A DNA stretch of 37,183 bases, from IMG/VR virus record IMGVR_UViG_3300009418_000045, positions 1 to 37,183 of that record; one strand, given 5' to 3'. The notes under the pieces were generated by a model. It searched no databases and was not told the origin of the DNA. It saw nothing but the letters and a program-made list of their open reading frames with translations. How positions within the stretch are numbered: position 1 is the stretch's first letter; every line of letters begins with the position of its first letter. This stretch comes from a virus. Positions 1 through 6,400 of this stretch are shown in pieces. A program made the translations under genes and the position numbers.

Positions 1-1
1 A

Positions 2-169
2 AAAAAGATTTCTTTGCTCCACTCTCTGTTGTATGAACTTTCATACAACTATGAAGATTGCGAAGAACAATTTTCAGAACAAGTCAAGGAACTTCAAGAA
101 GGGCAAGATTTTATTAACAGACTGATTGTATGGCACAAATGGAAACAAGAACAACAGAAAGGAAAGTAA
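2..169 (+). CDS. C-terminal end of an unknown upstream gene (partial)
   Basis: Frame 2 is open from the left edge to a TAA at 167-169 and gives 55 residues. The peptide is hydrophilic and helical, rich in Glu, Gln and Lys, and ends QEQQKGK. No family is recognised. It counts as a real gene tail because its stop overlaps the next starts (TAATGTG at 167-173) and because the Shine-Dalgarno for those starts lies inside its last codons, the usual arrangement in a coupled phage operon. It also shows that the upstream TTG at 126 and ATG at 130 lie inside this gene and are unlikely starts for the genes that follow. Confidence 0.6.
   Translation, partial: KKISLLHSLLYELSYNYEDCEEQFSEQVKELQEGQDFINRLIVWHKWKQEQQKGK
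157..166 (+). promoter_or_regulatory. Shared ribosome binding site for two overlapping frames
   Basis: A purine-rich AGAAAGGAAAG-type Shine-Dalgarno ends a few bases before the overlapping triplets ATG (169-171) and GTG (171-173). The ATG opens the alternative frame and the GTG opens the methyltransferase frame. One ribosome binding site is therefore placed to serve both, and the upstream stop TAA (167-169) touches both starts. This supports moving the methyltransferase start to GTG 171. Confidence 0.55.
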
Positions 170-1461
170 TGTGGATACTACCCAAACAATTACTCACCTC
201 TCACTTTGTGCAGGATACGGAGGCATCGACCTTGGACTTAGAAGCGTTTTGCCAAGCATGCGAGCCATCGCTTATGTGGAGATCGAAGCCTTCCCTTGTG
301 CGAACTTGGTTGCAAAGATGCAAGAAGGTTGGCTGGATGCGGCTCCTATCTGGACAAACCTTAAAACCTTCGATGCACGACCATTTCGTGGACTTGTGGA
401 CATCCTCTCTGGAGGATTCCCATGCCAACCATTCAGTCACGCAGGACAGCGCAAAGGTACAGAAGATCCTCGACACCTGTTCCCAGAAATCGAACGAATT
501 ATCAGAGAGTGTGAACCTAAAATGCTCTTCCTCGAAAATGTCGAAGGGATTATTTCCTCCAAGTACGGAGGAACTGAACAATCGGTTCTCCACCATGTCC
601 TTGGAAGATTGGAATCAATGGGTTACAGAGCAGAGGCAGGTCTATTTAGCGCGGAAGAATGCCTCTATCCGCACAGAAGAAAACGAGTGTTCATCGGTGG
701 CATTTCCAACGCCCAGGAGCAGCGACTACAAGGGAGCAACGAAGAAGTCGGAGGTGACTCACCAGAGATATGTTTCTGGGACAGCGAATCTGCCAGAGAT
801 GATTCAGGAGAAGGAGAACTGGCCGACACCAGACGCAACGAATGCGGGGGACGGAGTACCGTGGGAGAAGTCCAAGAGACTGATGGAGGAGAGACGAGCC
901 AGAGTCAAGGAGGACGTGAAGGCGGGGAAGACAATACAAGGGAGCGGACGGAGTGCCAACCTCGCGATGAGTGTGCAGAAGTGGCCGACACCGAGGGTTC
1001 AGGAACCAGGAAGAACGACGGAGGGTTACGGAAGAGGTCTTCAGGAATTAGTGGAGGGGAAGGATCAGTTGCCAAACTGGGCGACACCGCAAGTAACGGA
1101 TGCGACAAGGGGCAATCAGATAAGAACAGACGAAGAAAAGAAAGAGGCGCTGAAGAAGGGCGGGTGCAAGAATCTGAGGGAGGATGTAGCCAAGTGGATG
1201 ACACCTGTTGCGAGGGATTGGAAGGGAGCACAGGGCAGGAGTGTTACGAGGAACAAACCGCAAGACTTGCCGGCTCAAACAGAGGGGATCAAGCGATCCC
1301 ATCAAGACCTGGAGAACCCCAACACTTCTGGGAAGCCCCAAGGACAGTCGGTGACGAGGAAGTTATCACCGCTATGGGTGGCTCAACTTATGGGTCTGCC
1401 GATGGCAACGTGGTGCGTAATCAACGTATCGATTCACTGCGCGCCCTTGGAAACGGAGTAG
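169..1461 (+). CDS. Overprinted ORF with WPTP repeats, inside the methyltransferase gene
   Basis: A 430-aa frame, +1 relative to the methyltransferase and open over almost all of it. From about residue 143 it reads MSLEDWNQWVTEQRQ, then repeated W/F-x-T-P units (FPTP 703-714, WPTP 820-831, WPTP 982-993, WATP 1078-1089, WMTP 1195-1206), and ends with LSPLWVAQLMGLPM. From memory, phage proteins of this layout (a DW..WVTEQR-like segment, WPTP..RD.KG repeats, a LNPxWVExLMGLP-like end) are common and often loosely labelled as methyltransferases. In the low-complexity zone this frame looks more protein-like than the methyltransferase frame. ATG 169 shares the upstream Shine-Dalgarno; ATG 595 is an alternative start but has no clear site. 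Function is unknown. Passive conservation driven by the other frame is not excluded. Confidence 0.5.
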   Translation: MWILPKQLLTSHFVQDTEASTLDLEAFCQACEPSLMWRSKPSLVRTWLQRCKKVGWMRLLSGQTLKPSMHDHFVDLWTSSLEDSHANHSVTQDSAKVQKILDTCSQKSNELSESVNLKCSSSKMSKGLFPPSTEELNNRFSTMSLEDWNQWVTEQRQVYLARKNASIRTEENECSSVAFPTPRSSDYKGATKKSEVTHQRYVSGTANLPEMIQEKENWPTPDATNAGDGVPWEKSKRLMEERRARVKEDVKAGKTIQGSGRSANLAMSVQKWPTPRVQEPGRTTEGYGRGLQELVEGKDQLPNWATPQVTDATRGNQIRTDEEKKEALKKGGCKNLREDVAKWMTPVARDWKGAQGRSVTRNKPQDLPAQTEGIKRSHQDLENPNTSGKPQGQSVTRKLSPLWVAQLMGLPMATWCVINVSIHCAPLETE

Positions 1462-1526
1462 TCCCTGCAACTGCTGCTAGGGCTTTTATTACACTTATGG
1501 ACAGGTTAGTGGGAAGATTTAGATGA
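171..1526 (+). CDS. dcm: C5-cytosine-specific DNA methyltransferase
   Basis: A 451-aa enzyme expected to move a methyl group from S-adenosylmethionine to cytosine C5 in a short DNA target, probably to protect phage DNA from host restriction. The ordered family motifs are visible: CAGYGG (motif I, SAM binding, near residue 13), GGFPCQPFS with catalytic Cys85 (motif IV), ENVEG at 122-126 (motif VI), RRKRVFIGG at 169-177 (motif VIII) and RALGNGVVP from residue 424 (motif X region). Between VIII and the C-terminal motif lie about 250 residues of Gly/Glu/Asp/Arg-rich low complexity with repeated ADT-like tripeptides, where a target-recognition domain would normally sit. Another long frame covers nearly the whole gene. 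Start GTG 171 is chosen because of the Shine-Dalgarno at 157-166 and the upstream stop at 167-169. The sequence specificity cannot be read. Confidence 0.93.
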   Translation: MDTTQTITHLSLCAGYGGIDLGLRSVLPSMRAIAYVEIEAFPCANLVAKMQEGWLDAAPIWTNLKTFDARPFRGLVDILSGGFPCQPFSHAGQRKGTEDPRHLFPEIERIIRECEPKMLFLENVEGIISSKYGGTEQSVLHHVLGRLESMGYRAEAGLFSAEECLYPHRRKRVFIGGISNAQEQRLQGSNEEVGGDSPEICFWDSESARDDSGEGELADTRRNECGGRSTVGEVQETDGGETSQSQGGREGGEDNTRERTECQPRDECAEVADTEGSGTRKNDGGLRKRSSGISGGEGSVAKLGDTASNGCDKGQSDKNRRRKERGAEEGRVQESEGGCSQVDDTCCEGLEGSTGQECYEEQTARLAGSNRGDQAIPSRPGEPQHFWEAPRTVGDEEVITAMGGSTYGSADGNVVRNQRIDSLRALGNGVVPATAARAFITLMDRLVGRFR

Positions 1527-1540
1527 ACAAGAATAGGTAG

Positions 1541-1570
1541 TTATAGTCAATATACGACATTTAGTATAAT
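1541..1570 (+). promoter_or_regulatory. Putative sigma70-type promoter
   Basis: A perfect -10 hexamer TATAAT at 1565-1570 has a weak -35 candidate TTATAG at 1541-1546 (18-bp spacer). It lies in the only sizeable gap of this plus-strand region. Transcription would begin near 1577, inside the first of two palindromes, and would cover the 153-aa gene and the RusA-like gene. Confidence 0.5.
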
Positions 1571-1574
1571 GTAA

Positions 1575-1611
1575 TGAGTAAAAATACTCAATGTACTGAG
1601 TAAAATACTCA
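1575..1611 (+). promoter_or_regulatory. Two tandem palindromes, candidate repressor operators
   Basis: Two near-identical palindromes: TGAGTA-AAAA-TACTCA (1575-1590) and TGAGTA-AAA-TACTCA (1597-1611), each followed by ATGTA. They begin 4 bp after the TATAAT box, so a bound protein would block initiation at that promoter. A dimeric helix-turn-helix protein is the natural reader, and one is encoded at 36751. That pairing is inference. As RNA they would also form two short hairpins in the 5' leader. Confidence 0.55.
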
Positions 1612-1627
1612 ATGTAAGGAATAGCAA

Positions 1628-2089
1628 ATGAATAACGATGAGTACCGAAAATTTTGGAAAAGATTACTAGGGAGATACCCAGAGTTCAACCCCACCAAGC
1701 AACAGACAGAAGATTGGCACAGGGAACTAAATCACCTCGATAGGGATTTGATTGAGGCTTCCGTCTCGACAATCATAAAGAAGTACACTTCAGGCGTTCC
1801 GAAGTTGCCGTGGATTATCAACACGTACTACTCCATTAAGGAGGATAGGGTAAGGGAGCAATCCTCAGTTCAGGAAAGAAGACTCTGTGATCAATCTTGG
1901 GAGGAGATATTAGAGGAGCGTAGGCAGCACACACAACAGTTGAAAGACACCGACATAAACGACTTGCGCAATGCAGTCGCCACCGTAGTAAAAAAATACA
2001 AGCCCATCATTAAGATGCCGAATGACGGCGACATAGAGACATGGTCACCGTGGCTACGTGCCTCAGTTTGGTGCAATTTGTATGGTTAA
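1628..2089 (+). CDS. Hypothetical protein, possible helicase-loader-like replication factor
   Basis: A 153-aa protein, soluble and mostly helical. The N-terminal part (FWKRLLGRYPEF, then TEDWHRELNHLDRDLIEASV and a GVPKLPWIINTY segment) has the rhythm of small phage proteins such as the G39P-type helicase loader/inhibitor family: a Tyr-Pro near the N-terminus, then Trp, then an acidic helix, then a Pro-rich turn. This is a weak resemblance, not an identification. The C-terminal half is charged and ends in a WSPWLRASVW segment. A Shine-Dalgarno AAGGA at 1616-1620 supports the ATG. Its stop overlaps the start of the RusA-like gene, so the two are probably translated together from the promoter at 1541-1570. 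Confidence 0.75.
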   Translation: MNNDEYRKFWKRLLGRYPEFNPTKQQTEDWHRELNHLDRDLIEASVSTIIKKYTSGVPKLPWIINTYYSIKEDRVREQSSVQERRLCDQSWEEILEERRQHTQQLKDTDINDLRNAVATVVKKYKPIIKMPNDGDIETWSPWLRASVWCNLYG

Positions 2090-2492
2090 TCCTGACATAA
2101 AAATAATAACTAAGATACCATCCGCAGCACTATCGCCGAACAGTCGTAGTCATTGGCGTGTCAAGCATAGGGCAAGTAAATCTGTCAAGAAGGCTACTGC
2201 TGCTGGTGTGCAAATAGCGCTTTTGATTGATGGCAAACCAGAGGGTATTCCTTGGCACAAGGTTGAGTTACAGGCAACGTACTATCACAAGTGCAAGAGG
2301 CGACGTGACCCAGACAACCTCATAGCACTACTAAAGTATCCGATAGACGGCTTGGTCATGGGTGGTTTACTAGTTGACGATGATCAAATCACACTGAAGC
2401 CTGTGCAGAGATTGATTGACAAGGACAACCCTAGATTAGAGATGACTATCAGTCCCTTGTCAGTGGCTGCCAATGTAGAACAGCAACAATAG
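2082..2492 (+). CDS. rusA: RusA-like Holliday-junction endonuclease
   Basis: A 136-aa protein matching the RusA family, small dimeric Mg-dependent enzymes that cut four-way DNA junctions during phage recombination and packaging. Visible features are LSPNSRSHWRVKHR (17-30), a basic KCKRRRDPDN segment with the family acidic pair in RDPDN (75-79), the conserved Lys85, Asp89 in PIDGL, and the acidic cluster VDDDQ (98-102). Length fits the family (about 120-140 aa). The GTG at 2058 is possible, but ATG 2082 overlaps the previous stop (ATGGTTAA) and gives the usual N-terminus. Its 3' end overlaps the minus-strand gene at 2449-2751 by 44 bp, tail to tail. Confidence 0.85.
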   Translation: MVNPDIKIITKIPSAALSPNSRSHWRVKHRASKSVKKATAAGVQIALLIDGKPEGIPWHKVELQATYYHKCKRRRDPDNLIALLKYPIDGLVMGGLLVDDDQITLKPVQRLIDKDNPRLEMTISPLSVAANVEQQQ

Positions 2493-2751
2493 GGATGGCT
2501 ATCACATAGTCGTAAGCGGTTTCCAGTTCCTTATGCCCAGGATTACCTTTCATCGCGCCCGCAACCACGATGTGGTCTGGCTCAACTCGAAGCAATACGC
2601 CATACTGTTCAATGTCTTGAGGCTTTGGCAATTCATGCAATAGGATGTCTGAATTATCTGTGGGTTCACAACTGTCAATCCACCTGACAATCACGACGTT
2701 ACCAACACAATCCTCTAGGCTAGGTCGCTTGTTTACATCTTTATCGTCCAT
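2449..2751 (-). CDS. Small conserved phage protein of unknown function
   Basis: A 100-aa protein, and the last gene of the minus-strand operon. It contains NVVIVRWIDSCEP followed by GVLLRVEPDHIVVAGAM and ends with YVIAIPIVAVLHW. From memory, small phage proteins with the pattern V.V.W.DS ... G.L...D..V.A ... IP...I are common and are predicted to be small beta-barrels; the function is unknown. The longer reading from 2892 is rejected because the ATG at 2751 has a good Shine-Dalgarno (GAAAGG) and because the extension would lie entirely over the phosphoesterase gene. It overlaps the phosphoesterase by 11 nt at its start and the opposing RusA-like gene by 44 nt at its end. Confidence 0.65.
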   Translation of the reverse strand: MDDKDVNKRPSLEDCVGNVVIVRWIDSCEPTDNSDILLHELPKPQDIEQYGVLLRVEPDHIVVAGAMKGNPGHKELETAYDYVIAIPIVAVLHWQPLTRD

Positions 2752-3466
2752 GACTAGTGACCTTTCTTTTCCTCTTGAACTTCGACTTATGGTATTTTTC
2801 ACCACGTGCCATCGGCATAATCTCGTGATAGGGAATGCCGTTGATAACGACCGCCGCCGCCAATATAGGTTTTTTCCTTGCATCTTTACCATAGTTCATT
2901 GCTGGGTGACTTATGTCTACGCCACATCCAACGTCCATTCCGAAGATTCGTTGCCTTGGTCCACAACTCCATTTTACACCAGCAACAGAGTGTACGTGCC
3001 CGATTACTGTGGACATTCCAGAACCCTTTGCAGCATTCAGTGCCGGTTGCATGCCAGTGCACCCCGTGCCGTGAAAATAATGCACATCGTCAATTTCAGT
3101 ATCTCTCTTCCACTTCCACTTTGGCGTGTTCCACACTATCTCGTAGCCTGTAATAAACCTAGCAGGGATATTCACCGATGCAGCCAATCTATAAACCCGT
3201 TCATCGTGGTTGCCAATCATCACCTCTGCTTTTGGAAACGCCTTGCACCACTTACGCACACCCTTGTACGCCTTCTCTGCCTCTCTCGTGACACCGTCTG
3301 CGTCTACGTCCTTCTTCCAAAAACTGATGCAATGGAAATCAATAATGTCACCAATAAATACTACATGGTTACAAGACCATGTATCGTATAAATCCTGAAC
3401 AAAGCGCCTATACCCCACATGGGTAGCAGGCTCATGAATGTCGCCTATCACTAGGACTCGGCTCAT
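2741..3466 (-). CDS. Calcineurin-like metallophosphoesterase
   Basis: A 241-aa protein with all the hallmark metal-binding motifs of the calcineurin-like phosphoesterase superfamily: GDIH at 8-11, GDIID at 39-43, GNHD at 85-88, FHG at 131-133 and GHVH at 156-159. It should be an active two-metal hydrolase, but the substrate (nucleotide, nucleic acid or phosphoprotein) cannot be told. The C-terminus is strongly basic (KSKFKRKRKV). A Shine-Dalgarno AGGGG precedes the ATG, 17 nt after the giant gene ends. Its position at the distal end of the late operon, not among replication genes, is notable. Confidence 0.9.
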   Translation of the reverse strand: MSRVLVIGDIHEPATHVGYRRFVQDLYDTWSCNHVVFIGDIIDFHCISFWKKDVDADGVTREAEKAYKGVRKWCKAFPKAEVMIGNHDERVYRLAASVNIPARFITGYEIVWNTPKWKWKRDTEIDDVHYFHGTGCTGMQPALNAAKGSGMSTVIGHVHSVAGVKWSCGPRQRIFGMDVGCGVDISHPAMNYGKDARKKPILAAAVVINGIPYHEIMPMARGEKYHKSKFKRKRKVTSHGR

Positions 3467-3483
3467 GAAAATACCCCTTTACC

Positions 3484-6400
3484 CTAACGCTCCTTGCCAT
3501 GCTTGCGAATTTGCTCCCATGCATAATCCTCTTCTTCTGTTAGGTCACGCTTCTTGCGAAGTCGTCCGACTGCTTTCTTGACATCTTCATACGATGGGTC
3601 AATCAGTGTTTGTGTTCTCCCTACCTGTTTCTGTGGCATGAGTGTCGGATCGCCAACCATCAGTCTGACAGGTTCAGTCAAATCCCAAATGCCTTCCCAC
3701 AACTTCTCTTCTGCGTCCTCTTCTTCACTCTGTGTTGCGTTGTATATCTTCAAAGTAGATCGCGTGGCATCTGCTATTGGGTCTGCCCACAAGTGGGGAA
3801 GCCCTGGCTCGTAGCCCTCTGGTATCGAGAGTAACCAACTAAAGATGATGCCTGGATACCCAAACCTAGACACTATCTCGTCAGCGGCTTGATACATCGC
3901 ACGTCGTTCTGCCGATTGCTTGTTTTCCTCGTTGACAAAGTATTTCATTTGTTCTTCAATCCAATCTTCGTCTTCATCGTCATCGAACCAGGATACAATT
4001 AGTCTTCGGACTGCTTCAAAACTCAATGTCCACCCAGCAGAGACAGCAACCATTGCGGTGAATCCACCAGCAGCTCGTACCTTTTGCCGCTTAGTTCCGT
4101 GTCGCGTTGCTCTATACAGAGTGTTGCCGGTAACCGATGGATCACTTGAGAATGGGAACAGCATTCTGTACGCAGACCCTCGGACGGCATCCTTGGCATC
4201 AAGCACAGTTGCATCAAGTGGTGAGGAAGAGTTCTGAGTTACACGTATAACACGCTCAGTCTCCGTACCTGCCATCTCAATCAATTCTGCCCCTGAATAC
4301 CCTTGTCTCATTAGACGGCTTCTCACGCCAACGTAGGCTGTCGCAACGATAAGATTATCAAGAGCCTGTAGTGCATGGAGATCGTCTGGCAGCTCTCGCA
4401 TCAACTTGAGCATTTCCTTTGTGACCCTAGATGCGTTTGACCAATTGCCCTGTGCCAAGTACTTTGAGGCTCTTGCCAATGTCTTCGCAATCTTCCTCAT
4501 CCTATTGAAGAACGCTGCCTTGTCTGCAATCTTTGTTGGCTTCTGCTCGAACGACTGTAGTTGTCTACGCATCGCCCCTGAGTTTGCCCTTGCCCATAAG
4601 TAACCGTTCTTGTGAGCCTCTTCCAATACAGCATTGAGATCCGTAAGGCTTGCCTGACCAACAAGAATCTCCTCGACCGACATCTCTAACGATAGGTTGG
4701 AAATGCCACCAAAGTAAATGCGACCGTATGTCCTTGGGTTCAGTGACAGGTACGCTCCCGCTACATTGCCAGCGACAATCATTCCAAGCGTCCCGGCAGT
4801 TCTCTCTACCATGCCAGCACCGTGTAGTATTCTTGCCTCTAGGTCTGCACGTACCTCCGCACCCATGTGCTTATTGATTGCGTCATACACATCTCTATGA
4901 TTGATGATGGAGATGGCATCCCTCGCGGGAATAGCCATATGACCCAACTTCGACATCGCATCCGCATTAGACATAAAGTCTTCAACAAACCCACCAAGGA
5001 TAACAGCACCACTCGTTGCGGTTCTCTCCTTCGTGAAGCCAGCATCGTCCAAGAACTTCGCGGTCATCTCGGATATCTGTAGCCTCTCGGCTGGATTGTT
5101 CTTTATTCTCTCTCTGGAAGTAGGCTCGTAACCAGGAACAAAACGTGGCTCGTATCCATGTATCTCATAAAAAGCACCGAATGCCAGTGGTCGCAATACC
5201 GTCTCTCGATGTGCCTTAGCCCTATCAATCAGACCCCTAACGCCTGCTGGTAACTGGTCTATTACATCACTGACTTCCTGTCGAGTGATACCCTTGATTG
5301 GTGTCACTGTTCTACCATCGTGCGTCTGTATTCCTACACCTTCTCTTACTACATTGCCATCAGCATCTACCTCATCGACAATCTTGTCTAGGGTTTCCTC
5401 GTCAAATGCGTACAACTTCATCGCTTGATCCAAGGTGAGTTGCAATTTCTGACCTCCAAAGGTGGCGTTTATCGTCTGTGTTTCAACTTCAATCTGTGTC
5501 ACGCCAGCCACATCCATGAGTTGGTCAAGGTTGTCAAAGCCGGCTTCTTTCGCTAGGTTGTTTAGCACATCGAACGTGCCACGTATCTGTGACAAGTGTG
5601 CTGCTTCGCCATCAGTCAGTGCATGATGAAGCATATCAGCCACAACAGCCGCATCTTCACGATTGCCAGCCATGACATCTGCAATGATGGACATCGTGTT
5701 TTTAGACAAGGCAAATCTGAGAGGCTTGGAAGGTCTATCTACCTGTGGACCACGTGCGTGTTCAGGTCGAGGTGGCTTCTGCTGAAGTGAATTGATTATC
5801 TTGGCAGCGACTGACGCTAACCGTTCAGCACGTTCGCCACGGGCTAGTTTCCAATCCTCACGTTCCTGCCTGACCAAGGCTATCGCTTCATTCAAACGAC
5901 TTTCAATCTCCGCTGCCTTGGAAATCAAATCCACTACAGATAGTGAGCCTTGCTTGAACATACGCTGTGTACCAGTTTGGTACGCTATGCCACCGAGCAA
6001 GTCAATCAATCTTTGTAATTCTTCACGAGCCTCGCTACCCATCTTGCGTTTCTTCAAACGCTTGATGACTTTCTTCATTCGCCTGGTGGCTACTCGGTAC
6101 TCTTCCTCGGCAGATACCCTTACCACCTTGGCGGCAAGTAACTCAACACGCCTATTCGTGTTTGCACGTGCGAGGCGAATAGCCAACTTGCCCCGTAATC
6201 GCTGTGGCAATTGACCCACCAAAGCAATTGCCGTCTCTCGGATTTTGTCTTTGTTCTCTACTCCAAGTTTCAATCTCTCTAGGCGACGTTCCAGCATCTC
6301 CCGCATCGCCTTCACTCGCATCGTTGTTTGTATTCTCGCTCTCTCTCGCTCGTCTCGAAGTGCCTGCTTCTTCTCCCGGTCACTGAGTTGTCGCTGGACA

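Noticed and set aside
126-170. Upstream starts TTG 126 and ATG 130 for the two overlapping frames
   Set aside because: Both lie inside the coding tail of the preceding gene (stop at 167-169); the Shine-Dalgarno at 157-166 points to ATG 169 and GTG 171.
905-1231. 108-aa minus-strand frame inside the methyltransferase gene, plus shorter ones at 201-596, 691-939 and 1048-1341
   Set aside because: No Shine-Dalgarno and Pro/Ser-rich composition that simply mirrors the purine-rich plus strand.
2752-2892. N-terminal extension of the 100-aa minus-strand protein
   Set aside because: It lies entirely inside the phosphoesterase gene, and the ATG at 2751 has its own ribosome site.
2645-3391. 248-aa plus-strand frame
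   Set aside because: Antisense shadow of the metallophosphoesterase, which has all its motifs; the plus-strand peptide has no recognisable features.
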